Part shown: piece after piece, positions 9,260-23,431 of the stretch | Numbering within the stretch: position 1 is the first letter of the stretch | Layout of the letters: every line of letters starts with the position of its first letter | DNA from: Flectonema sp. DT1601 | Lineage: Eukaryota > Euglenozoa > Diplonemea > Diplonemida > Diplonemidae | Assembly (NCBI GenBank): GCA_964019425.1 | Contig: OZ025835.1 | Coordinates: 310,001-374,000, forward strand | Length of the DNA stretch: 64,000 nt | Direction of reading: 5' to 3' | Program-made: the position numbers and the translations under genes | The notes under the pieces: model-generated | Told to the model about the DNA's origin: nothing | The model's input: only the letters and a program-made list of their open reading frames with translations | The model's database searches: none

Positions 9260-10470
9260 GTGAGAACACCACAACCTGTTTAGAAGTAAATGCAAACAAT
9301 AGAAATGTGGTAAGTTAAAGTAACTAACTGTTTCATTATCATCTTATGCTTTCAGTGAGATCACCTAAGGATAGTAACTAACATATGTTATAGCTTTCAC
9401 GATGATAATCCTTAGAAGTAATCTATAAGAACGCATAATGTTGCGAAGCTTTTTGAAAAAGCAGAATCGGCCAGACACCTTTTTTTTTTTTTTTTTTTTG
9501 TTAAACGAAACAAATAAACAAAACAAACAAACTTGCAGATGTAAACAACCAATTGAAAAGAAATGGGGGGAATAAAAAAAAAAAACTTTTTCACTATATC
9601 TTCATATGCTACTCAATAAGGGTAAACATCTCAGCTAATAAAAGCAATGACTTATCACTGTTCTGACTTCCCCCTCTTAGTCTGATTAAGGCTCAGACTG
9701 ATACTACTCCTATTCAACATTTTTAAACCGATCAGAAAAAAACTTTATTTCGTCGCTTCAGAATCGAAAGCAACACAATATACCAATTAAGGTTGCTGTT
9801 AGCAGGTTAAACACAAAAAAAAAAAAAAAAAAAAAAAAGGGATGTAGACGAGTGAAGGTTCAACGTACAATGAAACAAACAAAAACGAAATCTCTGAACA
9901 CGGAGGTAGATACAACTACTGGAATCTAAAGGGAAAAAAAAGCTATAAAAGACAGCTTTTGTTTGTAAAAAAAAAAAAGAAAAAAAAAACGAGTTGTTCG
10001 TTTAAAAAAGAATTTTATTTCTAAGCAAGGAAGTCGTTACGGACCCCCAGTAATACCATGAAAAGCGGTAATATACAATGTCACGATGAGACGTTAATTT
10101 TTTTTTTTTTTTTTTTTTCTTCATACTCTAAACTGTGACACGAGAAAAACTAATTTAAAACTAAAGCTTCAGGGGATTGAGAAAAAAGAAAAGAGATTAA
10201 CTATTTGAGCAAAACTACTAGTATATTGAATCAAGGCCGGCAGTGAGTAGCAGGCAAACTCTGCTAATATTTATGTCCCCTTTTCCGTGTTGCCATTCAG
10301 TGCAGTACGGAATTTGGTCATTCAGTTGTTAAAATAATCGGAAGCCCCGAAAAACCAAAACCAGGGGTACAATATAATACAACAGATTGTATGTGTCACC
10401 TATTAATTACTTGATTAAAAGAAAATGTTAGCTTATGTTGCTGATTCTTGGGGAAAATAAGAAAGTCAGT
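9260..10470. other. Intergenic, homopolymer-rich; 3' region of the giant gene
   Basis: A/T runs at 9479-9499, 9814-9838, 9968-9989 and 10099-10119. I see no supported ORF, tRNA or repeat pair. The part next to 10471 is probably the 3' UTR of the giant FAS1 gene. Confidence 0.5.
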
Positions 10471-13400
10471 CTACACAACAATCGAATTAGGACTGTGGCT
10501 CCTTCTAGCACCAGCACCTGGGTAGTGTCGAGGTAAGCCACGAAGACTGCCAGGAGATCCGCTTGCAGTCTCTGAAGGCGGTAATCCTGAATGCTGCTGA
10601 CCATGGGAAGGTGGTGGTGGGATATTAGCCCCCCTACCCGAACCAAATCCACCGATAAAGTCATCGTCATCATCATCATCATGTGGACTAGGAGCCACAG
10701 GATCCATTGGTGGACTGTACCTTTCCATCATTTCCTTCGGTTCTGGAGCTTCAAACCCGACAATAGGATCTCTGTCATCAAAGTCGTCGTCCATTTCTTT
10801 ACCTCGAAGGTCTACAAGCGTTGGGTTTTCCCTGTGTGTTGTGTGTGTGTGTTGTGTGTGTGTGTTGTGTGTGTGTGTTGTGTGTGTGTGTTGTGTGTGT
10901 GTGTTGTGTGTATTGTTTAATAAGATAGAATATACTAATAAGAAACATACATATTATCTTCGTTACTCTTAGCGGTTTTTTCCTTTGTAGCACGTCTACC
11001 GCAAGCAAAGGCAAAAACGGCACAACAAATACAAAGAATGACTAAGACGATAACAAGAATAATAAACCATGTTTGAGCTGCAGGATCATCGTTAGGACTA
11101 GCTGCTGTTACTGGTGGAGCAGGTGTGAAGACTGCTGGACCAGAACCAGGTGCTGTTGTTCCTGAACCTCCGGGAGCAGTTGTAATTGGGTTTCCAGACA
11201 AGTCAGTTGGTATTGGTGTTGCTAGTGCTGTTGGTAATGGTGTATTAGGAGGTCCAGAGTAACCATGTTTACATAACCCATCTCTTGGATCACATCCAAA
11301 TCCATTAAATTCATTACAACAACATCTTCCATTACAGTAATAAGCATTAGAGGTATCAACACATGTTTTAAATGGAAGTGCTAATCTTCCACAAAGACCA
11401 TCACCAGTACCAGTAACACCTGATGGGGTTGGAGTAGTACCCCGTTGTACATTATAAGTTAAACATTCTGCTGTCTCCAGTCCAGTTTCTGCAACTCCAA
11501 TAAAAGTTCTCACATCACCAGAACCAGTTCTTGTCGCTGTAGGATTGCTATCAGGGCTGTTTACACTATCCCAAGTTTGACCAGGTATACTTGTTGTTCC
11601 AGCATTAACTACTATATAACAGCCATTGTTTGGCCAGAACATGGCCGCAATCGCCGGAGGTGTTGTTGCTCTCAATAATGTAATGCATTCATTTTTGTTA
11701 AATATTAGTTGCTTGAATTCTCTGTAATATCCCCCGTTAGGGTCTCGACATGCTCCCAATTTCGTGGTAGATATGGGACCTTCAGCGAAACTTGTTGGAA
11801 TTGGAGTGTTAACGACGACGTCAGGGCAACGGGCGCAAACGAATTCAGAACCAGATGGACGAATAGCACAGAAGAATTGATACACTCTCCCTCCAAGAAC
11901 TTCTTGGGATGCACAAATAGCGCCAGACATCTGTGTTCCTGCAACACATCTATTAGAGTGAAGTACCCACTGTGATGGATCACACTGATCTAAACCTGTA
12001 CCTGCTGGTAGTGGCGCTAATGTTTCCATTGTTGGTACTAAAGCTGCAAACGCACCAGATGTTGAACTCACTGATATGACGCCACTTGATAGCTGACTTG
12101 ATACAACATTTGAATCACCACCTTGATTAATATTACCCCACGTTACTACTCCTCCCTGTGGTGTTCTTGCTGCGAATGCTCCATTTGTTGAGTAGATTGA
12201 AGACACAGCTGTAGTTCTGTATTGTAATGGGACAGAACCACCAGCTTGAGGATCACCCCAGGCGTCAATACCACCGCTGCTGAGGATGGCAGCGAATGCC
12301 CTTTCGCCTCCAATAACTGAAGAAACTCCTCCGGCGGAAGTCGCTCGGTTTCCACCCAGAAGTGGATCTCCCCAAGTTACTACTGATCTGTCAGAGAGGG
12401 TGGCAGCAAAGGCACCAGTAGTAGTGGCTACAGATAAAACATTCGTAAGTCCTGGAGGACTAGAAATAGAACCCCAAGACACGACACTTCCATCTGTTTT
12501 AATTGCAGTAAACGAAGTGTCAGTTGAAACTATTGAATGAACACCACTTTGTAGTAAAGATGTCACCGTCGTAGCATCACCTCCACCAGCTAAGGATCCC
12601 CAAGACACTACAGACCCATCGTTTCTAAGAGCTGAGAATGCTTGAGAGTTTGAATAGACCTGTCTGACTTCATTTGTTGGTATTGACAGTTGTGTGTTAA
12701 CTGTTTGTGTATCACCACCACTCAAACGATCACCCCACGACACTACTCGACGTAGACCACTAATAGGATCAGTTACCAGAGCAGTAAAAGCAGCTGTATT
12801 TGGTACCAAGTAATCAATCTTTCCTCTCAAACGTGCACTAACTGTTGTTGAGTCACCTCCACTGTTAGCGTCTCCCCAACTTACTACCGACTCGGTATTC
12901 GATGCATCCCTAACAATAGCAGAGAAAGCATTATCACTTGAATACAAATCCTTAACACCAGATGTTAATAGACTTGCAACAGTTTGACTTGCACCACCAG
13001 AAATACTATTTCCCCAAGTTGTGACTCGACCACTCATTGATAGAGCTGCGAATGCTTGGCTTGATGTCGTTATCGAAGTGATTTCACCAAATGTGCCGTC
13101 ACGTAAGTTGGTCGCGACAGTACTGGAGTCCCCTCCTGAGAAACCCTGACCCCAGGTTACAACAGTGCCGTCAGATTTAAGAGCTGCAAAAGCATCATTA
13201 TTTGAGTACACACCTCTCACAGATGATGATAATAGACTTTGAACTGTACTTGAAGACCCTCCTTGGTTAGTGTTACCCCAAGTCACGACTGCAGCACCTG
13301 GTCCAGTGGATCTGAACCTTTTCCACGATTGGGCATTCGTTCTCATGTCAAGTGGTTGCGTGCAGGCTCTACCAAAGTAGAAGTTACACCCCCCAGTCTC

Positions 13401-16400
13401 GTAATAATCCACCGCAATACAACTATCACCACGAGATTCACAAGAACGACGACATTCAGTTAAAGATGCGACGGGGAATACATGTTCAGCTGGTTGTATT
13501 CCTTCCGAATTTACTTCACAAGATGCGGTATCGCTGACTAATACCCAAGACCAGACTTCACGTGGTGGTGATGGTGTTACTTCTGGAGTTGGCTCCGGAG
13601 TACCCGGAGGTGGTGTTGGAACGAACGAAATGTCATCCGCTGCATAGCATTCCATATCAACTTGTCCATCAGAAGATGAAACAGGTCCTCGACCATCTCT
13701 GGGTGAGAGAGGGTTAAGAGCAGCAGTATCGTATGAATATCTATCAATCCATGTTCCACCTTGAATAGAAACACCAGTATCAACAGCAATATAACATGCA
13801 TTTCTAACTCCCCAATACGTAGCTCCTCTTGCAGGAGGACTGTAACGAAGTAGTATTTGAAGGCACTCACTTCTAGTAGAGGCCTGTGCCTTCAATTCAC
13901 CATAACTGCTATCAGTGCTGTCACGACAAGCTCCGACTCCTACCTGACGAAGTTTTGAACCAATTGGACACGGAGCTAAGGCAGCAAATGCTGAATCAGT
14001 TGCATAGATTGCTCTGTGGGCAGGGACTCCTCCCTGTCCACTTTGTTGTTCTCCTCCAAACTCTGACCTTCCCCATGAAGTGATAGTTCCATCATCTCTA
14101 AGCGCAGTAAATGCACGAGATGTGCTGTACAAGACGCGCACACCCGTAAGACTACCAGCAGCAGAAGACCAGAGACCTCCATAACCAGAATTACCCCAAG
14201 TCACTACTCTACCATTTCCTAACAATGCAGCAAATGCTGCGTCTGTTGACTTGATCTCTCTGACATCCAGAAGTTGATTTGCAACTGGTCCAGTAAAACC
14301 TCCATAAGTAGTGTTACCCCAGACTACTACAGTTCCATCTGTTTTTACGGCTGCGAAGGCACGACGGGTACTGTAAATAGATCTGACCCCACTTGTTAGT
14401 AAAGAAGCGACTGTTGATAAATCACCTCCATAACCTGCATCACCCCAAGCGATAACAGTACCTGATGTTGCAGTTCCTTGTTGTTTCTTCAAAGCAGCAA
14501 ACGCGTTGTCCGTAGAAGCCAAGGACTGTACTCCTGAAAGAAGCTGAGTTGCTACAGTTGACGAGTCACCTCCTCTGCCTTGGTATCCCCACGTCAGTAC
14601 AGCTCCGCCAGTCTTTAATGCAGCAAAGGCACTGTATGTGGAGTATACACTCTCCACACCTCCCTGAAGGGAAAGAGCTCCGGTATCACCACCTGAAAAC
14701 CCAGATCCCCACGTGATTACTTCACCTGTGGACTTTAAAGCAGCAAATGCCTGATCTGTGCTATAAATTCCAACAACATTACTGGAAATTAAAGATTGAA
14801 TTGTGTCTGTGTAGCCACCGTACTGCTGGTTACCCCAGGCAACAACACTGCCGTCTCTTTTAACAGCAGCGAATGCCAACTGTGTCGAGTATATGGAAAC
14901 GACGTCAGCAGAGAGTTGGGCCGTAATGGCGGGTGTCATAGATCCACCATAGCCTTGATCTCCCCATACAGTGACAGACCCATTAGTTGTCAAAGCTGCG
15001 AATGCTCTTTCGTTTGAAAAGATAGAAACATGAGATTGACGTAGTAGTCTGGCTGAAACACTATTAGAAGAACCTCCATATCCAGGATCTCCCCAAGTTA
15101 CAACAGTGCCATCAGCTCTTATTGCTGCAAATGCTTTTTCAGTTGAGAATACTGATCCACAAGTTAGTTGAACTTTAATATTCTGAGGAACAGTACCCCC
15201 GGATAATGGATCTCCCCAAACAGCTACTTCATTATAAAAATCAGTCAAACCATCAGGAGATGGAGTAATAGCTGGAGTTGGTGTTGAAGAAGGTGCTGGT
15301 GTTTCTTCACTGTGAGTTAGGATCGCAAAACTATCAGCTGTTCCGACAACACCTTTAATACCCAAGCCATATCTGTAGCTTTGATATTTCTGTTGTAATT
15401 TTGTATCACAGTGAACGTAGTCCGTTGTTCCAGATCTGGTTCCAAACACAGTTATAGTCCCATCATTCTTAACAGCAACGAACTCGTTTCTGTTGGTATA
15501 CACTGCAGCAATATCAGTTAGAGGCGTTGGATTGTTTTGTGAAAACGCAACTTCACCCCACGCCGTTAGAGATCCGTCCATTCTGAGTACAGCAAAACTC
15601 TTATCAGTAGACGAAACACGTCTTGCCTGCTGCTGATTAAATCCGGCTGGAAACTGACCTCCACCTTGAGGATCACCCCAAGCTACAAGTGAATTATCTG
15701 ATCGAATAGCCGTAAACGCAGTTTCTGTAGAATAAATTCGTTCAACACTGTTTGATAGTAAAGTGTCAACAAGTGTTGGGTCTCCTCCTGCAGAAGCATC
15801 CCCCCAAACAACAACAGTTTTATTATTCTTTAGTGCAGCAAATGCCATATTAGTAGAAACTATACTCACAATATCTCGAGTTAAATAAGTAGATACGGTC
15901 GTACTGTTACCACCTCTGCTTTCATATCCCCAGGTGACGACTGATCCGTCGTTTCTAATGGCTGCAAATGCACTTTCAGTAGAAAATATTTCTTTCACAC
16001 CTGGAGTAGGTCCGAGTAAAGCATCAACGTTGTTAGTATTACCTCCTCCTGTATTAGCCCCCCAGGATACTACTGAACCATCAAGTCTTAGAGCTGCAAA
16101 TGATTGTCTTGTTGAGAATACTTTTTGAACACCTGATGCGATCAGAGCAGCCACAGTCAATGAATCTCCTCCAAAGTAAGTGTGTCCCCATGTTACGACT
16201 CCTCCGTTGCGTTTTAAGGCTGCGAATGCTGCATCAGTTGTCGTAACAGTAGTAACATCTCTATCTAAAAGAGTTCTTGTTTGTGGAGTCACAGAACCAA
16301 TGTCACCCCAAGTTACTATTCTTCCACTTGATGACAAGGCAGCAAATGCGTGAAGAGTGCTGAAAACTCTTTCGAAACCTCCTCCTATTAGTTGAGCAGC

Positions 16401-19400
16401 TACATCAGAAGAAGATCCACCAAGTAATTCTGAACCCCAAGTGATTACTGATCTGTTTGATGTGATTGCTGCGAATGCTGCTTCGTTAGAAAACACCGCA
16501 ATAATATCATTCAGAACACTATCACCTCCAGGAATTGGAAAGGATACATGATTAACTATTGATGTAATTCTTCCATCACCACCAGTACTAGATTCACCAC
16601 ATGGTGTTATCTGCATTGCAGCACATGGTCGAGGTCCACCAGAACTGCTACAGTGAGCTTCTGTTTCAACACAACAATAATCAGAACCGCACTCTATTTC
16701 AATTGCACTGCACATTATTGGAGCATTAATTGGACAGCGAATACGTCCTCCTCTATTTCCACAACAGAACTGACCATCGCTTACAATATTACACGTCGTA
16801 CCATCTGCACAGTCCAACTCATTCTGTCTTCCCGTTGGTGAAACCCACGGACACCCAATCTGAACGTTAGTAGGAACAGGTGTTGGTATAACTGAAGCCT
16901 GATTCGATGGCTGTACAACTCTCCAATGAGAGGCTCCATCAAAAGGGTCTTTTGGATCAATACACGACTGTGGGTACATTCTACATGTTTGTGTCGTTCT
17001 GTGCCAGTCAACTGCAAGACACCAATTCCTTTCAGAACATGACTGCTGACAAGCAAGTAGACTTGGTAATAAATCAATAGTACCACCAGACACTGATAGA
17101 ATTCCTTCTGCGTTCATACGACACCCGTGAGTTTCAGAGACTAAGATCCAAATTCCTCGACTACAGACTGGGTAGTTGACGAAGCCAGGAGCGCAAGCGT
17201 CACACTTACTACCAGAGAAGTTGGGGTGACAAGTACAGACACAGCCATTCACTGTATCAGCAACACTAGAAGCGTGACCATTACAAGCAGCCCATGCCAT
17301 ACATTGAGGACTTGGTGTTGGCAACGGCAACTGTGATGGAAGTGGTGTACTAGGTGGAGGACTACCAGGGGGTGCAAACCAAGGCTGTGGTGTCATAACC
17401 GTAGTCATACAAAACGGATAACTCACAAAACCATTTGCACACAATCCACAAGTCACTCCAGCATAGTTAGCCTTACAGACACAGGTACAAATATTATTAA
17501 CTAGTGATGCTGTCAATGCATTTCCATTACAAAAAGAAATAGGATTGCACAAGGCACCAGCTGGAGGAACTGGGACAGCAACAAACGGAGCTCCAGCAAT
17601 ATATGCGGCAAAAGCTCTATTGCTACCAGACACAGTACGAATAGATGTATCAATTGTAGGAGTTAGTAGTAATGAAGTAATCTGTCCTGGATTCCCTCCA
17701 GAGAGTGGTTCTCCCCAAACTACAACTGATCCATCAGTTTTTGATGCTGCAAAAGCGGACTCGGTACTTGAAATTGCCACTACACCAGTCTGTAGCAGAT
17801 TTCTTGTCTGCGCCGGAACTTCACCTCCGAAACCGGGAGAGCCCCACGTTACGACTGAACCGTCTGTTTTTACAGCAGCAAAGGCACTGTCAGTGGAGTA
17901 TATCGCACTCACACAACAAGATAATACTGACCTCACTGTATTACTCTCGCCTCCATGGTTACCCCAAGTAACGACAGAACCATCTTGTCTTAGAGCAGCA
18001 AATGCGTCAGAAGTAGCAAACACAGCTGTTACATTTATTAAGACTGATGAGACTGTGGCACTATTTCCTCCTTGGGTTATGTGTCCCCAAGTGACAACAG
18101 TGCCATCACTTTTAATAGCTGCGAATGCACTCTTAGTGGTAGTGATATTCCTGACTCCTGTTAACACGGAAGTCACAGTCGAAGCATCACCTCCGTCAGC
18201 TGGTGCCCCCCAAGTGACTGTTGTTCCGTCGAATTTCAGAGCAGTCATCGCTCTGCTATTTCCGAATACGCGATCAACACCAGAAGACAGTAAGGCAGCT
18301 ACTGTTGAGATATCACCGCCACCCTGTCCTGGAATACCCCACGTGATTACACCATTTTGAACTCCAAAAACCGCTGCAAAAGCGACATCATTACTGTACA
18401 CATTTCTAATCTGGTTGGTTTGAATTCCAGTACCACCGTACTGTGGTGCTCCCCATGAGATAGTAGTTCCATCATTTCTCAAGGCAGTAAATGCTCTTGT
18501 GTTTGAAGCTACTCTAGTAACACAACATGTTAGCGAAGCTCTACTGCTGTCACCACCGTTGGTTACGTCTCCCCAAGAGATAACTGAACCAACACTTGTT
18601 AGGGCAGCAAAAGCTGATCTAGTGGCTGAAAGAGATGCAACTTGTGAGGCGAATAACTGTTGTCGGGTAGCTGTTGGAATGGAGCCTCCAGATAAAGCAT
18701 TCCCCCAAGCAATTACACCAGTTCCTGTTTGAGGAATAGCAGCGAATGCGTTATCGTTGGATGCGATGACACGAATGCCGTTTGCTGTTGATAAAAGTTG
18801 TGCGACAGTACTGGCGTCACCACCATTTTGAACATCACCCCAAACGAGGACTGACTGTTGCTGTACAGGTGGTGTTGGAGGAAATCCGGGAACAGCAGTA
18901 GGAACAACACCCGTCCCCCCTCCAACCGAAAGTATTGAATCAATGATATGAATCACTCCATTAGTTGCCGTCACATCATACCGAAGACCTCTCGCTGATA
19001 ATTGTGTTTCATAATTAAAAACTAAACTAGTACTTCCACTTCCCTGTAAAGCCTCCGCCCTATATGACACTGAATTAACATCAAGGGTTGGCAACACTCC
19101 TACTCGTGACGAGATTAAAGTACCAGAAGAGTGATAATTTCTAATAATATGTCTCCTCAAAATACTACTGAGTTGTTGTACATCAGAATATAAATTTTGA
19201 CTGACTGCCGACCATGCTGCGTTAGTAGGTGCCAATACGGTAAAGGTTTCCGTAATAACTGACAAGTCATTCAAAATACCTGTGAATCGCAAAGCAGCAG
19301 CGAATGACGATAGTTCTGGTGTGTTGGATATGACGACACCTAAGTTTGAATTTGGTAATCCTAAATTTCCAGTTCCAGCTGCGATTTCTGGAGGAATCAA

Positions 19401-22400
19401 CACTCGATTGATAACATGTGCCATTCCATTTACTGCTTGTAAGTCTTGTGATAGAATTGAAGCTCCACCAACTGATAATCCAAACTGTCCTTGCTGAACA
19501 ACAATAGTACCTCCTTGTAATGTTCTAATAGGACTCGCTGCTACTAATGATGAAGCAGTTAAAGAGAGAGCAGACACTACATGATTTCTCATAATCTGAG
19601 TAAGGATATCATTTCTTGTTGATAAAAGTTGTCGTACACCAACAGGTAGTGTTGCCCAAGCTTCATTTGATGGAGCGAATACTGTAAATGGTCCAGGCGT
19701 ACCTGATCCTCCTGTGTTTGATAAATCTCCATAGAGACCTGTACTTGTTGTTGTTCTTGCAAAGTCTGTTGTGTCGAACCTATTTTCAAGAACCGATTGC
19801 AATGTGTTTAACGCAACTGGAGGTAACGCCAGTGTCAACACCGCGTCGATAACATGCATTACTCCATTTGTAGCAAGAACGTTTCTAACTGTGAGTCTAG
19901 CAACGTTATTTAAAACTACTTCACCTAAACCTGTTCCCTGAGATGCCGAATACGTAATAAGAGTCGACCCTTCTTGAGTAGCAAGAGAGTTAGGAGCAGT
20001 CGCTAATAAATTACTGTTAGATTTATATTGCGGATGGATATGATACTCAACGAGTCTTCTTAGAACAGCGACATCTGTCTGAATACGAGACAAGTCTGGA
20101 AATAATGCCCAAGCTGCATTCGTTGGTGCAAAAACAGTACATGGTCCTGTTGACTGTAACTGAGGTGATACCTGACTCAAGGAAACAACAGATTGCATTG
20201 TTGTTAAAGAAGGATCATTTTGAATTAATTGTAATAAATTAAGTGAAGGTAACGCAAGCTCTGGATACGTCAACAGCTCATCAATAATATGAAGAACACC
20301 ATTCGATGCTGGGATATCTGGAACAGTTATCTTAGCCCTCTGATTAATTATAACTTGAACAACACTCAATTCAAAAACAAGCATTCTACCAGTGACTGCT
20401 GTCTGTAAAGGTGACTGAGCTATTAGACTCCCAGCAGCAATGGAGCCAACTGTTACAACGTGATGTCTCATTAAAAGACTTTTTAAAGATGCATCTCTTT
20501 CAAGGACGTGTAAGATACCAGATCCAAGTCTATTCATTGCAGTGTTTGACGGAGCAAATAACGTCAGACCAAGACTACTTGTACTTGATAAGAGCGTTCT
20601 TACTTCTGTTGGTAACAATGCCGTGAATATACTGCATTCAGGTCTTCCTTGTAAAACTGTAAATAAAGTGTCACCAGATGGAGGATTTCCGACAACCAAT
20701 CCACTCGGAATCAACACGTCTGATACAATATGTATAACACCATTAGTAGCGTATACCGTCTGAAGAATTCTTGAATTCTGATTAAATACTAAACCAGAAC
20801 CTCCTCCAGATGTAACCGGAATATTCGTGTAACTTATAGTATTTGGGGTATCAAGAGTCGGAATCGAACCTGGAGCACTTGATGAGAAGTCTGCGGCATC
20901 CATGTAACGTTGATTGGCTAAAACTGTGTATCTTAGGACTCTTATTAAAAGATTAGGATCAGAGAGGATAGCTGTTCTGGTGGCTGAGTTTAACTTGTCG
21001 AATGCACTGTTATGAGGAACTAAAACAGTAATTGGACCATCATTATTAATGATCGAAGAAGTACCTCCCGCTACAGTATTAAATCCATTCATGTATGTAG
21101 TCACGTTGTTGTATGATGTGAGAATTTCATTTATTGTGTTGCGAGGCATCCAAAAACTTTGACTAGCAGGAGGTAGTATAGAATCTATAATATGAACTCT
21201 TCCATTTGATGCGGCAATGTCAGGGACGACAACATTACCTGAACCTCCTACCACAACAGAACTACCAAGTCTGGCAACAGAAAGTAATTCTTGTTGTTGT
21301 TGTGTTACTAATGGTGATCGCTGTGTACTCTCAACGATATCGAACCCACCCTGAGCAGTTGTATGATGCAACAAGAACTGTTGTAAGTGAGCTGGATTTC
21401 TTTGGAAGAACGGAATTATCCCAGTCCCGATCCTCGGAGCAGACAATGCTGTATCAGACGGGGCGAATACTGTGAAAGGTCCCATTCGTTGTAAGTTCAA
21501 ATCAACTCCTGAAATTGCTAACAGAGAGGAGAGAATTCTTAAACTATCTAAACCTGTTGTTATTTAATATTCATATTTTCTTTTTTTTATTTTTTTTTTT
21601 CCATACATTCAGAAGAAGAACATTGTAAAAGAAACATACCACCAATTCTATCCACAACAGTGTCACCTGGCAACAGCACCCCCGGAGGAAGGAGAAGTCG
21701 ATCAACGGTGTGAACAATCCCATTAGTAGCTACCAAATCACTGAAGGATCTGTTAACCGTCGCTACTGAATTTATGTTAATAAAATTACCATTAATATTC
21801 TTCTGAAGGGTATTAACACCATCAAGAGTTGGATACTGAGTCTCTAAAGGAGTAGTGAGAAGATCATTCACAGTTAAGTATCTTGGTATGCTATGATAAG
21901 CAAGTACTCTTGAGAGTCTTGTAGTGTCAGCCATTAAAGTTGTCAATTGATTTTGTGTTAAGGAACTAAAAGCTTCGTTGCTTGGGGCTAAAAAGGTGAT
22001 GGGTCCCGGAGCAGATCCCAGAGTAGTAGAAAAACTATTCAAAACTGCCTGGTATGCTGTGCTTAGATGGAGTGGTTGATTTCCAACAGTTCCCACAATG
22101 TTAGTTGTGGGTAATGTGTTGGGTTGTGGTGTAATCAAAACAGACTCAATCAAATGAACAATTCCATTTGATGCTAACCTATCAGGTAAGGTTACAGTAG
22201 CTCTACTGTTCACCACTAAAGACAACCCCTGAAGTGTGACTAACAATTGCCCTCCTTGAAGAGAAGTAATCGCACCTAACCCAGGTAGTTGCGCACTATT
22301 ATAAATACCATTCTGAATTATATGAAGTGACATCACACTCTGTAATGCTACAGCTTCACTACTGAGATATCCTTTAATCCCACTTGCAAGCTCATCCCAA

Positions 22401-23431
22401 GCATCATTAGTTGGGGCAAAAATCGTCCATGGACCAGGACCTCTCAACGTCGTTGCATAACCAGTTTGGGATAAATAGTTAAACGTAGTTGATAAGTTTG
22501 CATACGATTGCACTAACTCAGTCACATCAAGTGGTAGAAGTACACTAGGAGGTAATAATACCTGATCAGTGAGATAAATTATACCATTCGATGCAAAGAC
22601 GTAACCAGATATAGTAACAGTACCATTTAGTAAAGGTAAACTGTTTACAAGTCGACGAGGATCATAAACCAAATCGTTTGGTATATCCAATGACGCTACC
22701 GTAATCATATTCGTTTCATTAACAGGAATGTACCGACTAGAAGTTAAATGTCTGAAAACCCTATCAATGGTAAGAGGGTTGGCTCTCAGCTCATTGATTT
22801 GTTGAATTGAAAGAAGAGAAAAAGCAGCATCATTTGGTACAAAAATTGTATAAAAATTCCCCAAGTTGTTTAGCTGAGTTCCAAAGGCGGTATTCATCAA
22901 CAAGTTGTTTGCCTGAGTCAAATCCTGACGGGTTCTTATAACTTCCATTATAGTAGAAGAAGCTGACAGAGAGTTAGGACGGGTTAAAACCCTATTTATG
23001 AGGTGAATGTGACCATTAGCAGCTGCAATATCTGGTCCAACTATTGCGCTAACAGCGTTAACAATAAATCCTAAACCATCAGGTTGAACTGTAAGTGTAT
23101 CTCCAGTAGAAGTCGAAAGGGGAGAACTAGCAGCAGCTTGCGCGCTATTCAATGAAACACCCTGAACGATATGATATCTTAAAACTTCTATTAGCTCTGT
23201 TTGATTGCCGTCAAGTACTGCAAGCCCTCCTCTTCCATAGGCTGTCCATGCTGCCTCAGTTGGTATAAAAACTGTATACGATTGACTAATGTCACTCAGT
23301 GTGGTATCTAAACCAGCTCTCAAGAGGTAATTATAACTTATCGCTGCATTTTGCTGATTCGAAAGTACTTGTGTTATGCTCTGACTGGTTGCTATTCCCG
23401 TTACTATAAATAGTAACAGCAATCGTAACAT
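10471..23431 (-). CDS. Giant FAS1 / WG-repeat / EGF / PAN single-pass surface protein, three exons
   Basis: About 4,250 aa. Exon 1 about 21640-23431, exon 2 10951-21553, exon 3 10471-10831; the intron phases (1 and 2) join all frames. Residues 1-18 are a signal peptide (MLRLLLLFIVTGIATSQS). Residues 20-1475 hold ten fasciclin (FAS1) domains, each with FTVFAPTNxAW and NGVIHIID-type motifs. Then four blocks of about ten RCC1-like repeats (STxxAFAALKxDGSVVTWG...GG; about 39 WG-type units) lie near 1480-1915, 2270-2640, 2705-3125 and 3353-3770. They are separated by two EGF-like modules, PAN/apple-like domains (WILVSETHGC, WSWVLVSDTASC) and Pro/Thr linkers. A Cys-rich stalk, one TM helix (WFIILVIVLVILCICCAVFA, near 4100) and a 140-aa tail with DDDDDDD and proline-rich segments follow. 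FAS1 domains act in cell adhesion elsewhere; adhesion or cell coat is inferred here. The exon 1 donor may lie one codon away (21643). Confidence 0.9.
10832..10950 (-). repeat. Intron filled by a 13-bp GT-rich tandem repeat
   Basis: This is the second intron of the giant gene (donor GTATGT at 10950-10945, acceptor CACACAG at 10832). About 10834-10912 consists of six or so 13-bp units, GTGTGTGTGTGTT on the plus strand, so the transcript carries a (CA)-rich array running straight into the acceptor. It is likely length-variable between strains. Confidence 0.8.

Noticed and set aside
10834-10912. GT-rich tandem repeat as interstitial telomere or CRISPR-like array
   Set aside because: The 13-bp unit lies inside a spliced intron, has no spacers and does not match common telomere units.
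17545-18360. 271-aa plus-strand frame inside the giant gene
   Set aside because: It is the antisense shadow of the regular WG repeats, whose codon pattern keeps the opposite strand open.
10935-21500. Treating 10935-21500 and 21587-23431 as two genes
   Set aside because: The longer frame has no real start (it begins inside a FAS1 domain at a TTG), and a phase-1 intron of about 87 bp joins the two to complete the fifth FAS1 domain.
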